Below the pieces are notes generated by a model that saw nothing but the letters and a program-made list of their open reading frames with translations, did no database searches and had not been told where the DNA came from. A DNA stretch of 64,000 nt from contig JBBHKE010001766.1 of the NCBI GenBank assembly GCA_037447655.1, forward strand, positions 186,001 through 250,000, written 5' to 3'. This DNA is from Zygnema cylindricum (taxonomy: Eukaryota; Streptophyta; Zygnematophyceae; Zygnematales; Zygnemataceae). How positions within the stretch are numbered: the stretch's first letter is position 1; the number at the start of each line of letters is the position of its first letter. Below are positions 48,001 to 57,359 of this stretch, one piece after another. A program made the translations under genes and the position numbers.

Positions 48001-48846
48001 TACAATGTACAGCTAAGATCCATTTTCCAACGTATCGATTATTTTATGAGTTTAGTCTATCGTTTCGGGCTTTCGGCCGTTTTCGGTCAGATAAACAAAA
48101 TCGGCATGCAAAAAATTGGCCTACAAAATAACATGAAAGGAATCTACAAAAATAATCGCGTCGATTTCAAATAGCCTGTCAACAAATCAGCCTGCAAAAA
48201 AACATTGAAAAATTATAGATAATAGAAGAGTTGGTTGATATTAAAAACAAAAAAGGAACCTAAATATTATAAAATCGTAAACTAATGTAGAATAAATAAA
48301 ACAGAAAACACCACTCAAAACATTTTTTCTAGAAAGAAAAGAAAACAAAGAAATAATTAAATCATAACTTAACAACTCCTCTTATTGCACTAGCATGTGA
48401 TTTCAGAAAGACGAGACGGGGTAGACATAGAAGGGGGAGAGGAGGAGTATAATCGGTATAATTGATTGAAATTGTATAGGATGAAACTCTTAACAACTAT
48501 TTTTTAGGTTTTAGTACCCTACTTTTTACATGTTTTGTTTTGATTTCCTATTTTATTTACATAATATAATAATAAGAAAAAACTTAGTAGAATATTTTAA
48601 AATATATATTATTATTATCCAGTTGATATGAACTCATCTGATATTGTTATGTTTTTAGGTTTGTCGTATCACGATTTATAAATATTTTATATTTAAAGAG
48701 TCATAGTTGATATTTTGTAATCTCACTAATCGTCCATCATGATCATAATACGATTGCATTTAGTCTACAATAAGCCCATGGTGTATTGTTTTTGTTAATT
48801 TCTAAGTTACAAGATTCGACGTTGATATTTTTTAATGTTGAAAATT
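48001..48846. other. AT-rich spacer left of the retrotransposon nest
   Basis: No gene, repeat or RNA was recognised. The 5 bp before the LTR boundary (48842-48846, AAATT) would be the left target duplication of element B; its partner lies beyond the window. Confidence 0.4.
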
Positions 48847-50196
48847 TGCAATTCTGTGTCCTCAGAATTTAGGAAGCCTCTAGATAGTTTTAAAATAACC
48901 CACTTCAAGCCACAACAACTGCTGCCCAAGAAGGCAAACTGACAGTCTAATTGCACCCTTGTGATGCTTGAACTCTCGTGAGTTGGTAGCAAAAAGAATT
49001 ACTGAAAACAGCAAACTAGCCAATAAACGGCAAACTAGCCAATAAGTTATGAGCTGGCAAAAACGCCAATTTATACATACTCTAAAAGAGAGAGAGGTCT
49101 ACCCAAAAATATGCTAAAACCTAATCCCTCTCACAATCCCTATCTACTGAAGTACGAACCAATCAAATAACTGTATGGTACAGAAAGGTACTACGACCGA
49201 TGTCCTTTCTGTACGGCCTGTGTACAACAATGCCACTGAGTGGACGCATGTCAATTTTCCACTCGTCCGTATGGTCCCCGAAATTCTCGCGACCAAATGT
49301 TATCCCTCCATATGGCGCCATGTCATGCCACGTTGAAAAACGCCAAAGTGACCATTCCGCGATCTCGGTGTCGACATATGCCGTTGGATTAAATCCAACA
49401 TTAAATATCAGCCGTCAAAACAAATGCCTGTTTCATTTGTTTCGTTGCGGATCTTGTTTGCACGCTATTTTAACTCGTTATATGTTCCTTCATTTATAAT
49501 TCAGTTAATCGTTTTCAAAGTCCTATCATAGTTTAACTATTTATAAAACCCTATATATCGTAACGAACTTCTACGACAAACTGGTTAGAGCTGAGGGCTA
49601 CGCCTTGCTCTGCCGGTCGGAGGTTCAAGTGTTGAAATCTATAGATTTCTAGAGTATTTTCTAGGTTTAAATGTGTTTTTATAAAAGGAAAAGAAAAGGA
49701 TGGACAGCCTGCCTCCACCTCCGCTCTCTAGCCCCCATACTTGTTGTAGTCACTGAAGGAAAGAGAGAGAGGTTGATCCATGGCTGCCTTAGTTCAAACA
49801 GACAGCTATTTTTAGTAGGTTACTAAAAATATACTTGACGAACCAGAGATTTGATCCCGGTACCTACGGTTCGTCAAGTTGACCGGTAGCGGTCAGCTTT
49901 ATCCTAATAGACTAGGACCAATGTTAATTGCTATGGTATGTGATAGATACATATTTAGTTCAAGTGGATACAATTCATTTAACTAGAACTTTTACGGCCT
50001 ACATAGAATCAGTTATATAAAGTACGCCGTACGACGCTAAATCAAAACTGATACCACGCATTTTATTTCTACATCGGAACAAATGTCGCGCAAGTATTTA
50101 TTACGGCCAAGATTGCGTTTCGCATAAAATCCAACGGCGCACATCATCGCCGAAATCCCGGAGTGGTCACTTTGGCATTTAATGACGTGGCATGAC

Positions 50197-51244
50197 TGTA
50201 GAAACTAATGGTTTTATTAGTATTTTCTAGGTCTGAAAAGAAATATAGAAGTCGAGGCAGTCTATCTCTAACTTCTCTCTCCAACTCTCAAACTTGTCGC
50301 AGTCACTGAGAAATTGGAGAGGAAGCTAGAGCCATGGCTACCTTGGCTATCCTGAGGTTTACGGGAAATTTATATTAGGGTTTATTTATTTAAGTAAAAG
50401 TTATGTGCCGGCGGCAGGTTTGATCCTTGTACCTACCAGCCGCCAGACAGGAAGTAGCCGGTAGCCTTAGCCGTTTAGTCTAGCGGTATTGTTACGTAGC
50501 ATATAGTTTGATAGTTATATAAATAGGTATACGTGCGAAAAACCATTTAACTGCAATGAATTACGGGATACATAGATCCAGTAATATATAATGTACGACT
50601 TACGGTACGGACACAAATCAGTACCGCGCATTTGTTTCGTAAATGAAACAAATACCGCGCATGTATTTATTACGGCTACGATTAAAGCCGAATTTAATCG
50701 GACGGCCGGGATTAGCGCCGAGATCGCGGAGGAAGATTTCGGCGGTTTGTGGCCAACGCCACATCGGATGACGCGTGGCGAAATTCCGTTGGATTGTGGA
50801 ATCTCTGGAGATTATGGCACCGAATCCGGATTTGACATGTGTCGACATTTTGGCCATGTCGTACAATGTCCGTACATAAAGTACACCGGCAGATGTACTT
50901 TTGCGTACGGAACTCAATTCTGATTAGTTCCGTACATCAGTAGATAGAGTCTGTGAGTGAGATAGGACTTAGAAAAATTAGAAGATAGGACCCCCTCTCC
51001 CAGAGAGCTTCTGTACAAAAGGTCAACTTTGACCCTCCATAACTTACTGCTCAGGGGAGCAAATTTAGAGATTCTTTTTGCTATCGACTCAGGGGAGTCT
51101 TGTCTTCACAGGGGTGAAGTTGGTCAGAGTTTTTGTCTGCCAAGGTGGCAGTTATTTTTGCTTAAACACAAAGGGGTCAGGATTATCCTAGAGGCTTCTT
51201 GGAAGCTGTCCACTCTGAGGACTTATGGAGGTCTCAGAGTTTCA
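50197..51244 (+). repeat. 5' LTR of element A
   Basis: 1048 bp, TG...CA ends. It includes the antisense tRNA-like boxes (about 50400-50500), a GTAC hairpin (50870-50911) followed by a 10-bp palindrome arm pair (50905-50914 / 50926-50935), and the first 20 nt of the gag ORF at its 3' end. Where relatives have TATAAA, this copy has TGTACAAAAG (about 51012), so its TATA box appears to be altered. Confidence 0.93.
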
Positions 51245-54200
51245 TGTTATGGGCCCACACTCTAGGGTACCAATCTTTAATGGAACTGGCTTCATATACT
51301 GGGAAAGTATGATGATAGGAGCTCTATGCGAAAAAAGGTTTTGGGGGATAGTGAGTGGACGATTGGGGCGTCCATCAAGTCTTGGAATTCCTCCAGGGTT
51401 TAAAGGAAGCAGATTCACCAGGAAAGAGGATTCACCTTCAACGGAGGAAACAAAGGAAGGAGAGGTGGTGGACAAAGGAAAGGAGAAGGAGGCGACCACA
51501 CCAATAGCAACTGGTTTAGCATTCATGTCACCTATTCCGAGGAACGAGGAGAATGATACTGAAACCTGGGACTTCAACAATATGGCGGCAAAGCACTTCA
51601 TCCTACGCCATCTCACTCAAGGACTTGCATGTCCTCATTTGCAGGTAGAGAGGGCATCCGATCTTTGGATGGCTCTCATAGAGATGTACCGAAGTGGTAC
51701 GATTCAGCAACAACAGTTGGCTGATCAGAAAGTTAAGGAGTATGTATACAAAGGGGGAAATATGTTGGATTTTTGCAATGAGCTTGCTACACTCTTCATG
51801 GAGCTAGAGAGTGCGGGTAAAGTTTTTAGTGAAAAAGAAAAAGTTAACTGTTTACTAATGAAGTTACCTGATGAGTTCGAGAACATAAACAACTGTGTGC
51901 AGGACTTGCCGGACTCAAGGTGGATATGGAACTCAGTGGTAGGGATGATTCTCGTTCGAGAGAATACGATTGAGATCCGAAGGGGAGGAAAGAGTGGCCA
52001 AGCCTTGGCAACAGCGACCGATTGGAGGAACAAGGATTCCCGGAAACCAGTCGGAAACTATGGGGGTAGGGAGCAGAAAAAACAGGTTGGCGAGTTCGAA
52101 CCAAGGGCTCCCAAAGGTTTATGTCATTTTTGTAAGAAACCGGGGCACTATATGGCAGAGTGCACCAAGCTAACCGAGCTTCGGTTAAAGGAGGGGCAGA
52201 CCGGTGGTACCCCGAGAGGAAAAAAAATGGCCCTTGTCACACAGGTACTTGAGGCGGAATCCGAGGACGAGGACGATGAGTTCCTTTTGGATGAGGAGTT
52301 GGAGGCGGAAACTGAGGTTGAAATTCCACGAAGGCAGAAATGTGCTTACGGTGGATTGAAAGGTGAAGCAGGCTGGATTATAGATTCAGGTGCCTCAATG
52401 CACATGTGTAAGGATAGACACCTGTTCACTAAGATAAGAAAGATTCCCACCGTAGAGATAGAGTACGGGGATGGGAGGATAGTCACCACTACTCTTGTAG
52501 GATCGGTAGACCTGAAAGTGTTAGTAAAAGGAAAGACATCCATATTAACATTCTCCGATGTATTGTTTATTCCGGAGCTGAACAAAAACCTTATCTCTAC
52601 ATCAGTATTAGATGATAAGGGTTTTTTCACTAGCACTAGGGAAGGAGTCTTTACTGCTAGTTTTGAGGAGGATGTCTATTTCATTGCTGAGAAAGGTAGC
52701 CATGGGATGTTTAGGCTGATCTTAAGTAATGAAACGAAGAAACTTTATTATGCTGGTGTTCATGATATTATGATGTGGCATAAGAGGCTTGGGCATGTGA
52801 ATCTAGATAAGTTAAGAGAGATGAAAAAGATGGGAGTGGTGGAAGGGATTCAGTTCAGTGAGAGTGATGATATAAGTGATTGTAGTGGGTGTGCTCAAGG
52901 TAAAGCACACAGATTACCCTTTCCAAAAACAGCCACCTACAAGGGAGAAAAACTTCTAGATCTAGTACACACAGATATTTGGGGACCGGCTAGAGTGCCC
53001 TCACCGGGGGGGAAGAGATTTATGATGACTATAACTGATGATTGGTCTCGGTATTCCCGAGTATATTTTTTGAAAAACAAGTCAGAGGCTGAGGACTGTT
53101 TTAGACAATATAAAGCATGGAGCGAAAAACTCCATGAAACTCCAATCAAGAGAGTAAGGAGTGACAATGGTGGAGAGTATACTTCTAACCAGTTTGAGGA
53201 TTTTTTGAGGGAAGATGGGGTTCAACACCAAAAGACAGTTCCAGAAAATCCGGAACAGAATGGGGTAGCTGAAAGGTTAAATAGAACACTAAGTGATAGT
53301 GCTAGAAGTATGTTGTCGGATAAGAAGATAGGAAAAAGGGTTTGGGCAAAAGCAATGAACTCTGCTAATTACCTCAAAAATAGAGTTCTTACTTCAGCTA
53401 TAAAAGATCAAACACCTTATGAGAGATGGACAGGCCGGAAACCAGACTTATCTCATTTAAAGGTTTTCGGCAGTCAAGTATTCAGTCTAGATACAGATCG
53501 GTCTAATTGGAAGCTAGATCATAAAGGAAAACCGGGATACTTATTAGGATATGATGAGGATGTTAAAGGATATAGAGTTTATGATCTAAAAAGAGAAGAT
53601 ATAATCTTAGTAAAGCATCTAGTAGTTATGGATGAAGGAAAGTCTGTGGATCCCTTCAAATATACAAAGTCAGTAAAAATCAGATTTGAGTCAGAAAATT
53701 CTGATGACTTTGAGCTTCCTAACTATCCAAGTTTTAGAGACGATGACATTCTTGCAAGAACAAATCAGACCGAAAAGGACTCGGCTGTGGAAACTCCAGT
53801 GACAACTCTACTCGAAGCGGAAGACGTGGTGGAAATTGATTCGGAATCAAGGGATAGGGGAGAAGCCGAGTTTGTTCGAAAGAATCCACGAGAACCATCT
53901 ATTCGGGCCTCAGATTTTGAGGGGGGGAGGAGAAGTAGCAAAAGACTGCAAGAAAAACAGGTTAATAACAAGGTAACTAAACTATCTCATCAAGATGAAC
54001 CTCAAACTTATCGAGAGGCGATGACTTGTCCAGAAAGAAACCGGTGGAAGACAGCCATCAATGAGGAGATGGCTTCAATCATGGCAGCCGATACTTGGGA
54101 GCTGGTGGACTGTCCACCTAACCGAAAACCAATCGGTTGTAAGTGGGTTTTCAAACTAAAACTGAACCCAGATAACACAATCGAGCGCTACAAGGCCAGA

Positions 54201-55583
54201 TTAGTGGCAAAGGGATTTACACAAAAGGAAGGAATTGACTACGAGGAAACCTTTGCCCCGGTGGTCAGATTTCCCTCCGTCCGCATACTTCTCAGTTTAG
54301 CAGCGGAGGAAGACATGGAAGTGCACCAGATGGACATCAAAACAACCTTTTTGCATGGAGAATTGGAAGAGGAGATCTTCATGCGACAACCCGAAGGGTT
54401 TGTGGAAGAAGGAGAGGAGAGTAAGGTATGTCTGCTGATTAAATCTCTTTATGGTTTGAAACAGGCGCCTCGACAGTGGAATAAGAAGCTTGATGAGTTT
54501 CTTACCGGTCTAGGATATATTCGGATCAGCTCAGATCACTCAATCTATGTTTTCGAAGATGAGGAAGGTTTTATATTTATTGCAATTTATGTTGATGATT
54601 TGCTTGTTTTAAGTAAATCAATGGAAAAAATTAATAAACTGAAAACCGATCTTAAGGGGAGATTTGAAATAAAGGATATGGGGGAAGCAAAATATATTTT
54701 GGGAATTCAAGTAGAGAGAGACCGAAAAAGAAAAATTATAAGATTGACTCAAAAGGAAGCAATATGGAACATGCTTGAAAAATTTCAAATGGATAAAGCT
54801 AATAGTTGTACAACTCCAATGGAATTGAAGAAGGAAAGTGAGGGGAGCGAGGAAGAAGGAGTCATAGTCTTAGACGAGGAATTATCTCCTGAAGAACAGA
54901 AGTTCATGCAGACTATTCCTTACAGACAAGTAGTGGGAAGTCTAATCTATTTTATGAATTGTACCCGACCGGATTTAGCTGCAGCTGTAGGAGTGCTGAG
55001 TAGAAGTCTAAATGCTCCCACTAAGAAGGATTGGGAGGCAGCTAAGAGAGTCCTTAGATACTTGGTAGGAACTAGAGATCTATGGTTGCATTTGGGTGGG
55101 GAGAATACTGACATCACTACTTGGAGTGATGCCAGTTATGGTGATGCTCCGATGAGGAAATGTACTTCTGGATATGTATTATATGTGGGTGATGGGGCTT
55201 GCTGTTGGAGTAGCAAACAGCAAAAGGTTATTGCTCAGTCCACCATGGAGGCTGAGTATATGGCCTCTTGCTCTGCTGTAAAAGAATTGATGTGGGTCAA
55301 GTCTTTGCTTGGTGAGCTTGGTCACCTTAAGAGTGGTGTGCACAAAATATTTTGTGATAATCAGGCAGCAATCGCTATTTCTGCCAATCCTAAACACCAT
55401 TTTAAAGCCAAACACATGGACATCAGACTCAGCTTTGTTAGAGAGAAAGTAGAAAACAAAATAATCAGTTTAGAGTACAGACCAGATAGTGAGATGGTAG
55501 CAGATATGATGACCAAACCTGTGCCTTCCCCTAAGCTAATTTTTTGCAGGGAGAAGTGTGGTCTGAAATTAAAGATTGACTAG
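51225..55583 (+). CDS. Gag-Pol polyprotein of Ty1/copia element A (intact)
   Basis: A single 1452-aa ORF without stop or frameshift, in copia order. Gag (residues 1 to ~330) has a CCHC zinc knuckle at 300-313 (CHFCKKPGHYMAEC). The aspartic protease motif DSGAS starts at D387. The integrase has an HHCC finger (HKRLGH...CSGCAQGK) and catalytic D584, D647, E683 with exact DX35E spacing. The reverse transcriptase has YVDD at 1122-1125. RNase H has D1302 (WSDASYGD), E1342 (MEAEYMA) and D1378 (DNQAA). The C-terminus carries MTKPVP. Gag and Pol share one frame, as in plant copia elements. The start codon lies inside the 5' LTR, and codons 7-12 overlap the primer-binding site. All catalytic residues I can check are present, so it may be active or transmobilise its relatives. 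Confidence 0.95.
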   Translation: MEVSEFHVMGPHSRVPIFNGTGFIYWESMMIGALCEKRFWGIVSGRLGRPSSLGIPPGFKGSRFTRKEDSPSTEETKEGEVVDKGKEKEATTPIATGLAFMSPIPRNEENDTETWDFNNMAAKHFILRHLTQGLACPHLQVERASDLWMALIEMYRSGTIQQQQLADQKVKEYVYKGGNMLDFCNELATLFMELESAGKVFSEKEKVNCLLMKLPDEFENINNCVQDLPDSRWIWNSVVGMILVRENTIEIRRGGKSGQALATATDWRNKDSRKPVGNYGGREQKKQVGEFEPRAPKGLCHFCKKPGHYMAECTKLTELRLKEGQTGGTPRGKKMALVTQVLEAESEDEDDEFLLDEELEAETEVEIPRRQKCAYGGLKGEAGWIIDSGASMHMCKDRHLFTKIRKIPTVEIEYGDGRIVTTTLVGSVDLKVLVKGKTSILTFSDVLFIPELNKNLISTSVLDDKGFFTSTREGVFTASFEEDVYFIAEKGSHGMFRLILSNETKKLYYAGVHDIMMWHKRLGHVNLDKLREMKKMGVVEGIQFSESDDISDCSGCAQGKAHRLPFPKTATYKGEKLLDLVHTDIWGPARVPSPGGKRFMMTITDDWSRYSRVYFLKNKSEAEDCFRQYKAWSEKLHETPIKRVRSDNGGEYTSNQFEDFLREDGVQHQKTVPENPEQNGVAERLNRTLSDSARSMLSDKKIGKRVWAKAMNSANYLKNRVLTSAIKDQTPYERWTGRKPDLSHLKVFGSQVFSLDTDRSNWKLDHKGKPGYLLGYDEDVKGYRVYDLKREDIILVKHLVVMDEGKSVDPFKYTKSVKIRFESENSDDFELPNYPSFRDDDILARTNQTEKDSAVETPVTTLLEAEDVVEIDSESRDRGEAEFVRKNPREPSIRASDFEGGRRSSKRLQEKQVNNKVTKLSHQDEPQTYREAMTCPERNRWKTAINEEMASIMAADTWELVDCPPNRKPIGCKWVFKLKLNPDNTIERYKARLVAKGFTQKEGIDYEETFAPVVRFPSVRILLSLAAEEDMEVHQMDIKTTFLHGELEEEIFMRQPEGFVEEGEESKVCLLIKSLYGLKQAPRQWNKKLDEFLTGLGYIRISSDHSIYVFEDEEGFIFIAIYVDDLLVLSKSMEKINKLKTDLKGRFEIKDMGEAKYILGIQVERDRKRKIIRLTQKEAIWNMLEKFQMDKANSCTTPMELKKESEGSEEEGVIVLDEELSPEEQKFMQTIPYRQVVGSLIYFMNCTRPDLAAAVGVLSRSLNAPTKKDWEAAKRVLRYLVGTRDLWLHLGGENTDITTWSDASYGDAPMRKCTSGYVLYVGDGACCWSSKQQKVIAQSTMEAEYMASCSAVKELMWVKSLLGELGHLKSGVHKIFCDNQAAIAISANPKHHFKAKHMDIRLSFVREKVENKIISLEYRPDSEMVADMMTKPVPSPKLIFCREKCGLKLKID
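51245..51258 (+). other. Primer-binding site of element A (initiator tRNA-Met anticodon-arm type)
   Basis: The 14 nt immediately after the LTR read TGTTATGGGCCCAC. From memory, plant initiator tRNA-Met has GUGGGCCCAUAAC around its anticodon; 13 of these 14 nt are its exact complement. The usual plant copia site TGGTATCAGAGC (complement of the tRNA 3' end) is absent at the boundary. Drosophila copia and Ty5 use this half-tRNA mode. The site is also coding (Gag VMGPH). Confidence 0.75.
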
Positions 55584-55596
55584 AAAATAAGGGGAG
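55584..55596 (+). other. Polypurine tract of element A
   Basis: AAAATAAGGGGAG lies directly between the gag-pol stop codon and the 3' LTR, the expected place for the plus-strand primer. The same tract occurs in element B. Confidence 0.85.
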
Positions 55597-56644
55597 TGTA
55601 GAAACTAATGGTTTTATTAGTATTTTCTAGGTCTGAAAAGAAATATAGAAGTCGAGGCAGTCTATCTCTAACTTCTCTCTCCAACTCTCAAACTTGTCGC
55701 AGTCACTGAGAAATTGGAAAGGAAGCTAGAGCCATGGCTACCTTGGCTATCCTGAGGTTTACGGGAAATTTATATTAGGGTTTATTTATTTAAGTAAAAG
55801 TCATGTGCCGGCGGCAGGATTTGATCCTTGTACCTACCGGCCGGCAGGCAGGAAATAGCCGGTAGCCTTAGCCGTTTAGTCTAGCGGTAGTGTTACGTAT
55901 CATATAGTTTGATATTTATTTAAATATGTATACGTGCGATAAACCATTTAACTGAAATGAATTACGGGATACATAGATCCAGTAATATATAATGTACGAC
56001 TTACGGTACGGACAAAAATCAGTACCGCGCATTTGTTTCGTAAATGAAACAAATACCGCGCATGTATTTATTACGGCTACGATTAAAGCCGAATTTAATC
56101 GGACGGCCGGGATTAGCGCCGAGATCGCGGAGGAAGATTTCGGCGGTTTGTGGCCATCGCCACATCGGATGACGCGTGGCGAAATTCCGTTGGATTGTGG
56201 AATCTCCGGAGATTATGGCACCGAATCCGGATTTGACATGTGTCGACATTTTGCCATGTCGTACAATGTCCGTACATAAAGTACACCGGTAGCTGTACTT
56301 TTGTGTACGGAACTCAATTCTGATTGGTTCCGTACATCAGTAGATAGAGTCTGTGAGAGAGATAGGACTTAGAAAAATTAGAAGATAGGACCCCCTCTCC
56401 CAGAGAGCTTCTGTACAAAAGGTCAACTTTGACCCTCCATAACTTACTGCTCAGGGGAGCAAATTCAGAGATTCTTTTTGCTATCGACTCACGGGAGTCT
56501 TGTCTTCACAGGGGTGAAGTTGGTCAGAGTTTTTGTCTGCCAGGGTAGCAGTTATTTTTGCTTAAACACAAAGGGGTCAGGATTATCCTAGAGGCTTCTT
56601 GGAAGCTGTCCACTCTGAGGACTTATGGAGGTCTCAGAGTTTCA
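55597..56644 (+). repeat. 3' LTR of element A
   Basis: 1048 bp, same ends as the 5' LTR, about 97.4% identical by eye with two compensating 1-bp indels. It is followed by ATGAC. Confidence 0.93.
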
Positions 56645-57359
56645 ATGACCTGGTGCACGTGGGAAGACATCATTCGGTCGCGGGAATTCCGAGGAGCGTA
56701 CGGATGAGTGAAAAGTGGACACGCGTCCACTTAATGGCCTTGTCGTACAGAGGCCGTACAGAAAGTACATCGGCAGTAGTACTTTCTAGTACTATACAGT
56801 TTTGTGATTGGTTTGTACAGGCAGTAGATAGGAGCTGTGAGAGGGAATTAGGAAAAACTAGGACTTAGGAAAATTTAGGTAGATAGTCCTCTCTTTATGA
56901 GAGTTTGTATAAATTGGCATCTTTGCCACCCTATAACTTATCGGCTGGTTGGCCGTTTTCAGTGATTCTTTTTGCTACGGACTCAGGGGAGTTCAAGCTG
57001 CACAGGGAAGCAGTCAAATTGTCAGTTTGCCTTCTTGGGCAGAAGTGGTCGTGGCTTAAAGTGGGTTAGTTAAATACTATCTAGAGGCTTCCTGTATTCT
57101 GTAGTCCAATGGAGGACACATAATTGCATCAAGTCCTACCGGACTCAACCTTTTTATTGAGAGTGACGTATGTCACTCTTTAGTCTAACATGTGGAGCTA
57201 AAGCAACCATGGCTGAACCACCCTCTCTATCTTTCAGTGACTACAACAAGTATGGTGGCTAGAGAGAGGAGGTGGAAACAGGTTGTCTGCCCTTTTTTTC
57301 CCTATAATAGTGATCTATTTAGACCTAGAAAATACCATATAAATTTAGTAATTTCAACA

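Larger units (their letters stand above)
50197..56644 (+). mobile_element. Full-length Ty1/copia retrotransposon A
   Basis: Complete element of 6448 bp with two 1048-bp LTRs (50197-51244 and 55597-56644), starting TGTAGAAAC and ending GTTTCA. It is flanked by the 5-bp target duplication ATGAC (50192-50196 and 56645-56649). One uninterrupted gag-pol ORF fills the interior. The LTRs differ at about 27 positions by eye (about 2.6%), so the insertion is fairly young but not brand new. It sits inside an older solo LTR of the same superfamily. Confidence 0.95.
49630..57128 (+). mobile_element. Solo copia LTR (plus strand), itself split by element A
   Basis: The LTR begins TGTTGAAATC at 49630 and ends ATTGCA at 57128, flanked on both sides by the direct repeat TCAAG (49625-49629 and 57129-57133). 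Removing element A and one ATGAC copy leaves 567 + 479 = 1046 bp. It lacks an internal domain, so it is a solo LTR formed by LTR-LTR recombination. It contains TTTGTATAAATTGG (TATA box, about 56905) and ends with an ATGGAG start-codon motif, as all LTRs here do. Confidence 0.85.
48847..57359 (-). mobile_element. 3' LTR of copia element B (minus strand), split by nested insertions
   Basis: The LTR reads from 57359 (TGTTGAAATTAC) down to 48847 (ends ...ATTGCA) on the minus strand. It is interrupted by the insertion occupying 49630-57128 plus its target duplication. The two pieces, 48847-49629 (783 bp) and 57134-57359 (226 bp), add to about 1009 bp, matching the 1010-bp LTR of element C. Just inside the body is a polypurine tract (AAAAAATAAGGGGAG, minus strand), as expected next to a 3' LTR. 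The LTR's inner end contains the antisense tRNA-like boxes that the solo LTR interrupts. Confidence 0.85.

Noticed and set aside
50591-50923. 110-codon ORF inside the LTR of element A, also partly open in the 3' LTR (95 codons)
   Set aside because: It spans the hairpin and promoter region, is changed by a 1-bp indel between the two LTRs, and has no counterpart in the other LTR subfamilies.
51225-51240. ATGGAGGTCTCAGAG as a degenerate TGGTATCAGAGC primer site
   Set aside because: It lies inside both LTR copies, upstream of the boundary fixed by the target duplication, and is not conserved in element C (ATGGAGGACACAAAA).
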